From: Streptomyces sp. ADI95-17
GTDB lineage: Bacteria; Actinomycetota; Actinomycetes; Streptomycetales; Streptomycetaceae
Length of the DNA: 64,000 nt
NCBI RefSeq assembly: GCF_003846175.1
Contig: NZ_ML123044.1
Coordinates: 1,524,535 to 1,588,534, forward strand
Direction of reading: 5' to 3'
Of the stretch, positions 17,697 to 26,056 are shown one piece after another (positions within the stretch are counted from its first letter, which is position 1; each line of letters opens with the position of its first letter). The notes below the pieces were generated by a model. That model did not search any database and was not told the origin of the DNA. It was given only the letters and a program-made list of their open reading frames with translations. The translations under genes and the position numbers were made by a program.

Positions 17697-19820
17697 TCAG
17701 GACGGGCATTCCGTCAGTTTCGGCTTGTTCGGCGGACTCACCCTGTTCAGCAGCGGAGCGAGGTGGTCGGCGTACAGCTTCTCCCAGACGCCGTCGGTCA
17801 TGATCTTCCTCAGCGACGAACACACCTCCCCCTTCAGCCCCTTCTCGTCCGGATTCATCGCGACGCCGTAGCCCTCCGCACCCGGACCGCTGTCCAGCCG
17901 CTTCAGCTCGGTGGGGTTGTTCTTGACGAATCCGGCGAGGATGACGTCGTCCGTGCTCACCGCGTAGACCGGCGACATCGGGTCCAGCAGGTCGTGTACG
18001 CACCGGTCGTAGCCGCTCGGCAGCGACTCCGTCATGTTGTAGCCCGCCTTGGGCAGCCACGCCTCGTACGTCGAACTCCTCGCCGTACACACTTCGAGCT
18101 TCTTCTTCTCCAGCACCCTGGTGTCGTCGATCGACACCGCCTTCGCCTTCTTGCGGACCATGAAGCTCCGGCTCGCCACGTAGTACGGACCGGCGAACGC
18201 GACGCTGTAGTCGGGGGCCTCGGCGTGCTTGCGCTCCTCCGTGATGCTGTAGGTGGCGATGACCAGATCCACATCGCCCTTCTGCAGTATCGTGCTCCGG
18301 TTCTCGCTGCTCACGGGCTCGAAGGTGACCTTGTCGCGGCTGTAGCCCATGTCCTGCGCGATGGCGTAGGCCACGTCGATCTCGTACCCGCGGTACTTCC
18401 CGTTCTTGGTCTTCTCGCTCAGTCCGGGCTGGTCGGCCTTGACGCCCACCTTCAGGACCGGGTGCGTCTTGATGTACGGCTCCGACACGGGTCCCTGGCC
18501 CGGACGGCCACCCGCACCCGGATCGCCGTCCCCCCGCAGCTGCTCCACGGCGAACCATCCGAGACCGGCCACCAGCGCCGCGCACACCGCGACCGCCAGG
18601 AGCTTCTGCCGGCCGGGGACGCGCTTGCGCGATGCCTGCGGCGGGGAGGGGGGCGGCGCCTGCGGCCGTACGGGGGCGGGGACCGGGGCGGGCGCCTCCG
18701 CCTCCCCGGCCTCTGCCTCCCCGGCCTCTGACTCTCCGGCCTCCGCCTCCCCGGCCTCCGGCTGCGGCTTCGTCGCCTTCTCCTTCACCGGGGCCGGCGG
18801 GCGTACCGGATCCGGTTTCGCGGTGGAGGTGCGGAGGATCTCCTGAAGCATTTCCTCCGCGCGCTCCGCGCCCAGCCGCCGGCCCGGGTCCTTGTGCATC
18901 AGCTGCCCCACCACCTCGGCCAGCTCCTCGCCGTGTTCCATCGGGAGCGGGTCGGACTGACAGGCGGCGACCAGGAGTTCGTACTCGTTCGGCCGGTCGA
19001 AGGGGTGCCGGCCCTCGACCATCTCGTACAGCGTGACGCCCAGCGACCACAGGTCGGACGCGGGGGTCGCGGCGCTCTCCTGCGACGTCTGGCCGAGCAG
19101 TTCGGGCGCCAGGTACTTGAAGGTGCCGATGAGTTCACCGGCCCTGGTGAGCGGGACGGCGCCGTCGAAGGTCGCGATGCCGAAGTCCGCCAGGATCGCG
19201 AAGTCGTCCTTGGCGAACAGGATGTTGGCCGGCTTCACGTCACGGTGGACCACCCGCGCCTCGTGGACCGCCCGCAGCCCGCCCAGCACCTGGAGCCCGA
19301 TCGCGGCCGTCCGCCGCACCGGAAGCCGCCGCTCCTCGCGCATCAGGTCCGCCAGGGAGCGTGCGTTGAGCAGGTCCATCACGATCCAGACCTGGTTGCC
19401 GGACTCGACCCTGTCGTGCACCGCCACCACGTTCTGGTGCCTGATCTTGGCGATGGCCGCGGCCTCCCGCCGGGCCCGCTGCATCATCTTCTCCTGCGTG
19501 GCCGCCCCTATGGCGTCCCGGCCGAGCAGACCCTTCACCGCGACGTGCCGGTCGAGGCGGGTGTCCAGGGCCTTCCAGACCTCGCCCATGCCACCGCGTC
19601 CGAGGCTGTGCAGCAGCTCGTAACGGCCGTCGATCACCTTGTGCGGTGCGGGGGCGGCCGCCTGGCCGGAGGGCTCGGACGGCTCCGGCGTCGGCTGCGT
19701 TTCCGGCCACGGCCGGGCGTCTTCGGTGGAGTCGCTCCGGAGGAAGTCACCGGCCCTACGGGGGGAGCCGTCGCCCTGTCCGTGGTCCGAATCGCGACCG
19801 GCCGTACCCTCGCTGTGCAT
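17697..19820 (-). CDS. Membrane Ser/Thr protein kinase fused to an extracellular family-3 solute-binding domain
   Basis: 707 residues, ATG 19820. Kinase domain (about 66-330): glycine loop GRGGMGEV at 74-81, VAVK lysine K96, HRD at 192-194, DFG at 212-214, APE at 238-240. A Pro/Glu/Ala juxtamembrane linker with repeated EAGEAEAG units (354-400) and a basic patch RKRVPGRQK lead to one transmembrane helix (406-426). The outside part (about 450-700) has the features of amino-acid-type periplasmic binding proteins: LKVGVKADQPGLSEK, GYEIDVAYAIAQDMGY, GDVDLVIATYSIT. It is probably a one-piece receptor that senses a small extracellular ligand and phosphorylates cytoplasmic targets. PASTA repeats, usual in PknB-like kinases, are absent. 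Confidence 0.93.
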   Translation of the reverse strand: MHSEGTAGRDSDHGQGDGSPRRAGDFLRSDSTEDARPWPETQPTPEPSEPSGQAAAPAPHKVIDGRYELLHSLGRGGMGEVWKALDTRLDRHVAVKGLLGRDAIGAATQEKMMQRARREAAAIAKIRHQNVVAVHDRVESGNQVWIVMDLLNARSLADLMREERRLPVRRTAAIGLQVLGGLRAVHEARVVHRDVKPANILFAKDDFAILADFGIATFDGAVPLTRAGELIGTFKYLAPELLGQTSQESAATPASDLWSLGVTLYEMVEGRHPFDRPNEYELLVAACQSDPLPMEHGEELAEVVGQLMHKDPGRRLGAERAEEMLQEILRTSTAKPDPVRPPAPVKEKATKPQPEAGEAEAGESEAGEAEAGEAEAPAPVPAPVRPQAPPPSPPQASRKRVPGRQKLLAVAVCAALVAGLGWFAVEQLRGDGDPGAGGRPGQGPVSEPYIKTHPVLKVGVKADQPGLSEKTKNGKYRGYEIDVAYAIAQDMGYSRDKVTFEPVSSENRSTILQKGDVDLVIATYSITEERKHAEAPDYSVAFAGPYYVASRSFMVRKKAKAVSIDDTRVLEKKKLEVCTARSSTYEAWLPKAGYNMTESLPSGYDRCVHDLLDPMSPVYAVSTDDVILAGFVKNNPTELKRLDSGPGAEGYGVAMNPDEKGLKGEVCSSLRKIMTDGVWEKLYADHLAPLLNRVSPPNKPKLTECPS

Positions 19821-19933
19821 GCGACCCCCTGTGGACTACATGGAGGCAACAGACTAGACGCTCGGTCATATTCGGGCCTGCTCACGGCACTTGCGATTCG
19901 GTCACTTCCGGCGGGCCGCACCGGTGGTCCGGA

Positions 19934-19966
19934 CCCCGCCGCCTCCCCGCCGCCGCCCCGCCGCTC
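19934..19966. repeat. 11-bp tandem repeat at the cupin gene 3' end, 3 copies
   Basis: ccccgccgcct, ccccgccgccg and ccccgccgctc follow one another directly; the last copy enters the stop codon of the minus-strand cupin gene (19965-19967). Low complexity, so less weight than the other arrays. Confidence 0.6.
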
Positions 19967-20477
19967 ACCCCTGCGCGAACCGCTCCCCGCACCGGCTGCA
20001 GAACTCCGGGTCCCGCGAGAGCCTGCCGCACCCCGGGCAGACCAGGTCCAGCATGCAGGGCGCCTCGCCGCCCTCGTACGACGGAGCGCGCACCGGCGCG
20101 GGCACGGCCGGGGCAGAGGCCGGGGGTTTGATGGTGAGGCCGGGGCGGCGGCGGTGGACGGTCAGGTAGGCGAGGCCGTCCGGGCCGGCCGCGAGGGCGC
20201 GGCGGGAGGTCCGGGGCAGCCAGGCGACGGTGCCGGGGGTCAGCTCCAGCGATTCGCCCCCCGCCTCGATCCGGCCGTCGCCCGCGACGGCGACCAGGAG
20301 CACGTCCAGTACGTCCTCCTGATGCGCACCGACCGCGCCGCCCGGCGGCAGACGTACCAGGTTGGCGTCCAACTCCCGGCCTTGCTCGGCCAGTTGCCAC
20401 AGCGCACCGCGCCGGTCGGGGGCCGCTTCGCGGAGCAGCTCGTCGAATACGGCAAGAACGCGCGGTACGGAAGTCAC
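19965..20477 (-). CDS. Cupin-domain protein with C-terminal zinc ribbon
   Basis: 170 residues from GTG 20477 (VTSVPRVLAVFDELL); an extension to 20579 lacks a ribosome site. Residues 20-110 form a cupin-like barrel: ELDANLVRLPPGGAVGAHQEDVLDVLLVAVAGDGRIEAGG, and LTPGTVAWLPRTSRRALAAG. Residues about 145-165 hold two CxxC knuckles (LVCPGCGRL, FCSRCGERF), a rubredoxin-like zinc ribbon. A linker of Ala/Pro separates them. A small-molecule-binding or regulatory role is likely; metal ligands in the cupin are incomplete. Function not assigned. Confidence 0.82.
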   Translation of the reverse strand: MTSVPRVLAVFDELLREAAPDRRGALWQLAEQGRELDANLVRLPPGGAVGAHQEDVLDVLLVAVAGDGRIEAGGESLELTPGTVAWLPRTSRRALAAGPDGLAYLTVHRRRPGLTIKPPASAPAVPAPVRAPSYEGGEAPCMLDLVCPGCGRLSRDPEFCSRCGERFAQG

Positions 20478-20580
20478 GGCAGCCAGGCTACGCCCGGCCG
20501 GGGGGCCGTGCCGGGGTGTCGCACAGCCATGGGAAGCTGTGCTTCCGCTGTGTGCGCGCTCCGGTACTCGTACCCCCACC

Positions 20581-20594
20581 GGTCACCTGTGACC
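20581..20594. promoter_or_regulatory. Palindrome upstream of the amidase gene
   Basis: ggtcac-ct-gtgacc is a perfect 6-2-6 inverted repeat 52 bp before the TTG start at 20646. A CACAGC...GCTGTG pair lies 41 bp further upstream. Possible regulator site; no matching regulator is adjacent. Confidence 0.35.
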
Positions 20595-20645
20595 TGTGCC
20601 GTCGCCTGCCCCAGCGGTTCATGACCCGAACATCGAAGACGATCC

Positions 20646-22973
20646 TTGGGGTACGACTTGAGATCGAAGCGCAGAATCACAGACCAGCCCTTTTCGAAGC
20701 GAAGAATCTGGATCACGGCCGCGGTGGCGACCTCGGCCGTCGCCGGTGTCCTGGTCTTCGAGGGGGTGACGGGCAACCCCTCGGTGGACACCGACGCCAA
20801 GTCCGGCCCGCCGAAGACCGATGTGCGCGCCACCTCGCTGAAGGTCGGCGACGACGGCACGTCCGCCGTCCTGGGCAAGCGGGACACCGCTCCGTTCAGC
20901 ATGCTGGGCATCACCTGGACCGACCCGGCGGCCAAGGTCACCGGAGCCGTGGAGGTCCGCACCAAGTCCGCGGCCGACGGGAACTGGACGCCCTGGGTGC
21001 CGCTCGAAACCGACCTGGACGGGCGCACGGAGACCGGCCGGGCCGGCGTCCGGGGAAGCACCGAGCCCCGTTGGGTGGGGCCCTCCAACGGTGTGGAGGT
21101 ACGGATCAACGCGGGCGGCAAGGTCTCCGCCAAGCTGCCCGCGGGGCTGCGGCTGGACACCGTGGACCCGGGCCGGGGTGGCTCGACCGCCGCGGAACCG
21201 GCCGCCTTCGCGGCCGACCTGCCCGCCGAGGACCCCTCGGCCACGCCCGCCACCGACCCGGTGGAGCCGGTCCCGTCCGACCCGGCCGCGCCGGGCGACG
21301 GCACGGAGACGCCCGCCGAACCCACGCCGACCGAACCGAAGTCACCGGCCCCGTCCGAACCGGCCACCGAGGAGCCCACTCCCCCGGCGAGCCCGAGCCC
21401 CTCGGCGTCGCCGAGCTCCTCCCCGGCCGAGACCCTGCCGCCCGCGCCGCCGTCGACCGTGCCGAAGCCGCCGATCGTCTCGCGGGCCGGCTGGGGCGCG
21501 GACGAGTCGATCAGCCCGGAGGCGCCGGAGTACCTGGACGGTGTCAAGGCCGTGTTCGTCCACCACACCGCGGGGAGCAACACCTACTCCTGCGCCGACT
21601 CCGCGGCAGTGGTGCGCAGCCTGTACGCGTACCACGTCCAGAGCGAGAAGTGGAAGGACATCGGCTACAACTTCCTGGTCGACAGGTGCGGGACGGTCTT
21701 CGAGGGCCGTAAGGGCGGTGTGGACCGGCCGGTGTTCGGTGCGCACACCTACGGCTTCAACCGGGAGTCGGCCGGCATCGCGGTCATCGGCACGTACACG
21801 GACGCGACCGCGCCCGCCGCGGTGACCACGGCGGTGGCCCGGGTCGCCGCGTGGAAGCTCGGCCAGTACAAGGGCGACCCGGCGGGCAGCACCATGCTCA
21901 CCGCGGGCGCCACCGGCGGCAACTACTTCGGCACGAAGTTCACCGCCGGTACGAAGTACTCCTTCAAGCAGATCTCCGGGCACCGCGACGGCTTCAACAC
22001 CCAGTGCCCCGGCAACATGCTGTACGGGCAGCTGAAGTCGATCCGCGATCTCGCCGCGGGCCCCGTCACCGGGCTGGCCGTCAAGTCGGTGACCGGCGCC
22101 GGGCTCTCGGGCACCACGTACTACACCAGGTCCGCGATCACCGTGGGCTGGTCGGCGAGCACCCCGAGCGCGTTCGTCTCCAAGTACGAGCTGCTGGTCG
22201 ACGGCAGGTCCGTCGCCACCACCGCGGGCACCACCGCCTCCGCGCCGGCCACCCTCGCCGTCGGCACCCACCAGGTGCAGGTCCGCGCCACCCATCAGTC
22301 GGGCAAGGTCACCACGTCGGCGGCGGCCACCGTGGTCGCCGAGCAGACGGCGCCCACGTTCACCACCAAGCCGAACCTGGCACTGCGCACCGGCACGGTG
22401 AACACCACGGCCGTCCCGCTCACCCTCAAGTGGAAGGCCACCGACGCCGCTTCGCTCAAGGAGGTCCGGCTCACCGCACCGGTGGCCAAGACCTACGGCC
22501 CGACGACCACCAGCGCCTCGCACACCGCCAAGTCCGGCGTGGCGACCACCTGGTCCATGAAGGCGTACGACCGGGCCGGCAACACCGCCACCGCCTCGGT
22601 CGCCGGTACGCCGGTCGTCGTGCAGGAGAGCTCGGCGACGAAGTCCGGTACGTGGACGACGCGGTCCTCGTCGAGCTACCTCGGCGGCAAGTCGTACTCC
22701 AGCTCGTCGAAGGGTGCCTCGCTGAGCTGGACGTTCACCGGCCGTTCGGTCGCCCTGGTGGCGTCCCGGGCGACCACCTCCGGCCAGGCGTACGTCTATG
22801 TGGACGGGGTGAAGGTGTCCACGGTGGATCTGAAGTCCAGCACCACCAAGTACCGCGACGCGCTGTGGACGAAGAGCTGGTCGTCCAGTGCCAAGCACAC
22901 CGTCAAGATCGTTGTCGTCGCCACCTCGGGCCGGCCGACGATCACCACCGACGGCATCGTGTACCTGAAGTAG
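20646..22973 (+). CDS. Secreted PGRP-type N-acetylmuramoyl-L-alanine amidase
   Basis: 775 residues from TTG 20646 (TTG 20658 is possible). Basic start and SKRRIWITAAVATSAVAGVLVF signal/anchor, then a beta region and a Pro/Thr/Ser linker (about 190-275). The amidase_2/PGRP domain (about 280-470) contains the zinc ligands H306 in VFVHHTAG, H446 and C454 in GHRDGFNTQCPG. The C-terminal 300 residues are Ig-like and Ser/Thr-rich beta modules (KWKATDAASLKEVRLT, SWTFTGRSVALVAS, AYVYVDGVKV), likely wall- or sugar-binding. It cleaves the amide bond between MurNAc and the stem peptide, so a role in growth or sporulation-linked wall turnover is likely. Hairpin 22984-23019 ends the transcript. Confidence 0.92.
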   Translation: MGYDLRSKRRITDQPFSKRRIWITAAVATSAVAGVLVFEGVTGNPSVDTDAKSGPPKTDVRATSLKVGDDGTSAVLGKRDTAPFSMLGITWTDPAAKVTGAVEVRTKSAADGNWTPWVPLETDLDGRTETGRAGVRGSTEPRWVGPSNGVEVRINAGGKVSAKLPAGLRLDTVDPGRGGSTAAEPAAFAADLPAEDPSATPATDPVEPVPSDPAAPGDGTETPAEPTPTEPKSPAPSEPATEEPTPPASPSPSASPSSSPAETLPPAPPSTVPKPPIVSRAGWGADESISPEAPEYLDGVKAVFVHHTAGSNTYSCADSAAVVRSLYAYHVQSEKWKDIGYNFLVDRCGTVFEGRKGGVDRPVFGAHTYGFNRESAGIAVIGTYTDATAPAAVTTAVARVAAWKLGQYKGDPAGSTMLTAGATGGNYFGTKFTAGTKYSFKQISGHRDGFNTQCPGNMLYGQLKSIRDLAAGPVTGLAVKSVTGAGLSGTTYYTRSAITVGWSASTPSAFVSKYELLVDGRSVATTAGTTASAPATLAVGTHQVQVRATHQSGKVTTSAAATVVAEQTAPTFTTKPNLALRTGTVNTTAVPLTLKWKATDAASLKEVRLTAPVAKTYGPTTTSASHTAKSGVATTWSMKAYDRAGNTATASVAGTPVVVQESSATKSGTWTTRSSSSYLGGKSYSSSSKGASLSWTFTGRSVALVASRATTSGQAYVYVDGVKVSTVDLKSSTTKYRDALWTKSWSSSAKHTVKIVVVATSGRPTITTDGIVYLK

Positions 22974-22983
22974 CCCGCGCCGT

Positions 22984-23019
22984 GGGACTGCCCCCGGCCC
23001 CTCTGCCGGGGGCGGTCCC
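22984..23019 (+). terminator. Amidase gene terminator
   Basis: 15-bp stem (gggactgcccccggc / gccgggggcggtccc, one G-U) with a 6-nt loop, 10 nt after the stop. Confidence 0.85.
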
Positions 23020-23069
23020 GTACGGCCACCCTTGCTTCGAGCGGGCTCGAAGGCGTTGGCTTGATTCCC

Positions 23070-24065
23070 ATGGAGTACACACAGCTCGGACGCACCGGAC
23101 TCAAGGTCAGCCGCCTCGTCCTCGGCACCATGAACTTCGGCCCGCAGACCAATGAGGTGGACAGCCACGCCATCATGGACGCGGCGCTGGACACGGGGCT
23201 GAATTTCTTCGACACCGCGAACGTGTACGGCTGGGGCGAGAACAAGGGCCGCACCGAGGAGATCATCGGCACCTGGTTCGCCAAGGGCGGCGAACGCCGC
23301 GACAAGGTGGTCCTGGCCACCAAGATGTACGGGAACATGGGCACGGACGGCGAGCCCTGGCCCAATCACGACAAGCTCTCGGCCGTGAACATCCGGCGTT
23401 CCGTCGACGCCTCGCTGAAGCGGCTCCAGACGGACCACATCGACCTCTACCAGTTCCACCACGTCGACCGGAACACCCCCTTCGAGGAGATCTGGCAGGC
23501 GATCGACGTCCTGGTCCAGCAGGGCAAGATCCTCTACGCGGGCTCGTCCAACTTCGCCGGTTACAAGATCGCCCAGGCCAATGAACTGGCCGCCCGACGC
23601 GGCTCGTTGGGCCTGGTCAGCGAGCAGTGCATCTACAACCTGATCGAGCGCCGCGCCGAGATGGAGGTCATCCCGGCCGCGCAGGACTACGGCCTCGGCG
23701 TCATCCCGTGGTCCCCGCTGCACGGCGGGCTGCTGGGCGGTGTGCTCCGGAAGGAGCGCGAGGGCACGGCCGGGCGGTCGGCCTCCGGCCGCAGCGCGGA
23801 CGCGCTGAAGGACGCGGCGCAGCGCGAGAGGATCCAGGCGTACGAGGACCTGCTCGACGAGCACGCCCTGGAGCCGGGCGAGGTCGGTCTGGCCTGGCTG
23901 CTCACCAGGCCGGGGGTGACGGGGCCGATCGTCGGGCCGCGCAACCGGGAGCAGCTGGACTCGGCGCTGCGGGCGCTGGAGCTCGACCTGTCGGCGGAGC
24001 TGCTGGCGTCGCTGGACAGGATCTTCCCGGGGCCCGGGCCTTCGCCGGAGGCGTTCGCCTGGTGA
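23070..24065 (+). CDS. Aldo/keto reductase
   Basis: 331 residues from ATG 23070 (MEYTQLGRTGLKVS); in-frame TTG 23061 has the better-placed GAAGG and would add three residues. Complete catalytic tetrad: D48 and Y53 in FFDTANVYGWG, K85 in VLATKMYG, H130 in LYQFHHVD. NADPH-binding GPRNREQLDSAL near the C-terminus. This is the short YajO/Tas-like bacterial AKR type, an NADPH-dependent carbonyl reductase of broad substrate range. Appears monocistronic. Full length. Confidence 0.93.
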   Translation: MEYTQLGRTGLKVSRLVLGTMNFGPQTNEVDSHAIMDAALDTGLNFFDTANVYGWGENKGRTEEIIGTWFAKGGERRDKVVLATKMYGNMGTDGEPWPNHDKLSAVNIRRSVDASLKRLQTDHIDLYQFHHVDRNTPFEEIWQAIDVLVQQGKILYAGSSNFAGYKIAQANELAARRGSLGLVSEQCIYNLIERRAEMEVIPAAQDYGLGVIPWSPLHGGLLGGVLRKEREGTAGRSASGRSADALKDAAQRERIQAYEDLLDEHALEPGEVGLAWLLTRPGVTGPIVGPRNREQLDSALRALELDLSAELLASLDRIFPGPGPSPEAFAW

Positions 24066-24149
24066 CGGCCTGCTCGTGAGCGCCGTCCGACGGGCCGCTG
24101 TCGCCCTCGCCTCCGGCGGGGCGGCGGCGGCCCTCTCGCGTACGCCGGT

Positions 24150-24677
24150 TCAGGACGCGTCGAGTTCCTCCAGCGTCGCCGCCAGCCAGTCCAGCTCCGC
24201 CTCGCTGGTCGCGCGGGCGATCCTCAGCAGTCCGCGCCGGAACGGGTCGTCGAACGACTCGGCGCCCAGCGGCCGTTCCCCCTCGTAGAAGAAGCTGCTC
24301 GGCTCCGCCAGGAACGCGAGCCGGCGCCGCAGTACGTCCGCCTGTTCGGCCGGGGACGAGAGGTGGCGCAGGAAGGCGAGAACGGTGAACCAGCGGTTCT
24401 CGTCACTGATGTCCACCTCGTCGGCCTCCCGCAGCCGTCGCCGCAGCTCCTCGCGCCCCGGGCCGGTCAGGGTGAGGGTGTGGCGGGGGGCGGCCCTGCT
24501 GCCGGGTTCGGTGCGGCGCTCCAGCCATCCGGCGCGCTCCAGGCGCTTGATCGCCGGGTACAGCGTGCCGTCCGCGATGGGGCGGACGTGCCCGGTGAGG
24601 TGGGCGACCCGGCGCTTCAGCTCGTAGCCGTGCAGCGGTTGCTCGTACAGAAATCCAAGGATGGCCAGTTCCAGCAT
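24150..24677 (-). CDS. PadR-family transcriptional regulator
   Basis: 175 residues from ATG 24677, with GGAGAGGA upstream on the minus strand. N-terminal PadR winged helix: MLELAILGFLYEQPLHGYELKRRV and IADGTLYPAIKRLERAGWLE. C-terminal helical dimerisation domain (Vir_act_alpha_C type, LRHLSSPAEQADVLRRRLAFL). Divergent from an alpha/beta hydrolase; a 22-bp inverted repeat at 24705-24726 lies between them and is the probable operator, so the regulator likely represses itself and the hydrolase and is released by the hydrolase's substrate. Confidence 0.93.
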   Translation of the reverse strand: MLELAILGFLYEQPLHGYELKRRVAHLTGHVRPIADGTLYPAIKRLERAGWLERRTEPGSRAAPRHTLTLTGPGREELRRRLREADEVDISDENRWFTVLAFLRHLSSPAEQADVLRRRLAFLAEPSSFFYEGERPLGAESFDDPFRRGLLRIARATSEAELDWLAATLEELDAS

Positions 24678-24704
24678 GTGCGTATCCTCTCCGATGCCTC
24701 TAGA

Positions 24705-24726
24705 TATACCTCGGCATCGATGTATA
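24705..24726. promoter_or_regulatory. Probable PadR operator
   Basis: Inverted repeat arms TATACCTCG (24705-24713) and CGATGTATA (24718-24726) differ at one position and are separated by 4 bp. AT-rich against its surroundings, 28 bp from the padR start and 38 bp from the hydrolase start. PadR regulators typically bind GTAT/ATAC-type palindromes. Confidence 0.7.
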
Positions 24727-24764
24727 GTCTCGCCGATGGTTGAAGAGTGAGCGGAGGAGGAGTC

Positions 24765-25547
24765 ATGCACAACGCCCGGGTGACGGCGGACGGCGCGCGT
24801 ATCAGGTGGGTGGAGCTTCCCGGCCGGACCGGCGGCGGTGCCCGGACCCGGGTCTATCTGCACGGGCTCGGGGCCTCGTCCGGCCCGTACTTCACCGCGA
24901 GCGCCGCCCATCCGCTGCTGGCCGACGGCCGCTCGCTGCTCATGGACATGCTCGGCTTCGGGATCAGCGACCGCCCCACGGAGTTCGGCTACACGCTGGA
25001 GGAGCACGCCGATGCGGTGGCGGCGGCGCTGGAGGCGGCCGAGGCGTACGACACCGACGTGATCGCGCACAGCATGGGCGGCGCGGTGGCCATCGTGCTC
25101 GCGGCGCGCCATCCGCACCTGGTGGGCCGGCTGGTCCTGGTCGACGCCAATCTGGACCCGGTCGCGCCCGGCCCCGCCCGGCCGGGCAGCAGCGGCATCG
25201 CGGCGTACTCGGAGGAGGAGTTCCTGGCGCACGGCCGGTCCGAGGTGCGCGACCGGGTCGGGCCGCACTGGTGGGCGACCATGCGCCTGGCGGGCCACGA
25301 GGCGCTGCACCGCAGCGCGGTGCACCTCGCCGCCGGGACGACGCCGACGATGCGTGAGCTGCTGCTCGGCCTGAAGATCCCGCGCACGTTCCTGCGCCCG
25401 TCGGCGGACGGCCCGCTGCCCGGCGAGGAGGCGCTCGTCGAGCACGGGGTACGCGTCGTGGCGGTCCCGGACTGCGGGCACAACATCATGCTGGACAACC
25501 CGGAGGCGTTCGCCCGGGAGACGGCGTCGGCGCTCACTGTCCGATGA
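24765..25547 (+). CDS. Alpha/beta-fold hydrolase
   Basis: 260 residues from ATG 24765 behind GGAGGAGG. Oxyanion motif HGLGASSGPY, nucleophile S103 in IAHSMGGA, catalytic His in PDCGHNIMLDNP near the C-terminus, acid probably in the LVDAN or later loop. A monomeric single-domain enzyme with a small cap (YSEEEFLAHGRSEV). No signal peptide. Substrate is unknown; control by the divergent PadR regulator suggests a small hydrophobic or phenolic compound. Clean start and length. Confidence 0.9.
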   Translation: MHNARVTADGARIRWVELPGRTGGGARTRVYLHGLGASSGPYFTASAAHPLLADGRSLLMDMLGFGISDRPTEFGYTLEEHADAVAAALEAAEAYDTDVIAHSMGGAVAIVLAARHPHLVGRLVLVDANLDPVAPGPARPGSSGIAAYSEEEFLAHGRSEVRDRVGPHWWATMRLAGHEALHRSAVHLAAGTTPTMRELLLGLKIPRTFLRPSADGPLPGEEALVEHGVRVVAVPDCGHNIMLDNPEAFARETASALTVR

Positions 25548-25573
25548 GCGCGGAGAGGTCATAGGCTCGTCGC

Positions 25574-25912
25574 ATGGACGAAGTCGTGCCGCTCCTGGTC
25601 ATGGTCGCGGCCCTGGCCGTGGTCATGGGCTTCTTCACCTGGCTCGCGGTCGTCGCCCGCCGGCACGGGGTCGCGGGCTCGGCCCTGAGCGCCGCCCTGG
25701 CCTCGTACAACGAGGCGTACCAGGGCACCGCCCATCAGGCGTACCACGAGGTCCGGGCCCAGGCGGAGCGCCAGGTGCCGGTCCTCTCGCCGGACGGCGG
25801 ATGGCGGCCGCTGCCGCCGGGCGCGGAGGGCGTACGCCGTGGGCGGCCGCCGACACGCAGGCCGCTGCGGGGGCTGCGGCGCCGGTTCGGCCGGCTGCGC
25901 CGCGGCCGCTGA
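25574..25912 (+). CDS. Small membrane protein with Arg-rich tail
   Basis: 112 residues from ATG 25574, 26 nt after the hydrolase stop, so likely the same transcript. One N-terminal transmembrane helix (EVVPLLVMVAALAVVMGFFTWLAVV). A central helical segment rich in Ala, Tyr and Gln (YNEAYQGTAHQAYHEVRAQAER) follows. The C-terminus has about fifteen arginines in 30 residues (RRGRPPTRRPLRGLRRRFGRLRRGR). Function unknown. The tail could contact lipid head groups or nucleic acid. Confidence 0.7.
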   Translation: MDEVVPLLVMVAALAVVMGFFTWLAVVARRHGVAGSALSAALASYNEAYQGTAHQAYHEVRAQAERQVPVLSPDGGWRPLPPGAEGVRRGRPPTRRPLRGLRRRFGRLRRGR

Positions 25913-25944
25913 GCCCCGTCCGGTCAGGTCAGGTCACCCGCCGG

Positions 25945-26034
25945 TCACGCCCCGACGGCGGCCGCCACGGCGACGACGACGAACATCAGCACGAGCACGG
26001 CCGCCATGATGCGGTTTCTGGTCTTCGGGTCCAC
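25945..26034 (-). CDS. 29-residue single-pass membrane peptide
   Basis: GTG 26034 to TGA 25945. Basic head (DPKTRNR) followed by one hydrophobic helix rich in Ala, Val and Met. Streptomyces genomes carry many such conserved membrane microproteins near transporters or enzymes. Here it precedes the 2',3'-cyclic phosphodiesterase gene's 3' end on the same strand (22 nt). Ribosome site is weak because AAAGG abuts the start. Too short for most gene callers; the helix makes it credible. Confidence 0.55.
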   Translation of the reverse strand: MDPKTRNRIMAAVLVLMFVVVAVAAAVGA

Positions 26035-26056
26035 CCTTTGAGCGTAACCGCCGCCC

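Noticed and set aside
20478..20645. c-di-AMP (ydaO) riboswitch upstream of the amidase
   Set aside because: Known from other wall-hydrolase leaders, but the motif sequences are absent.
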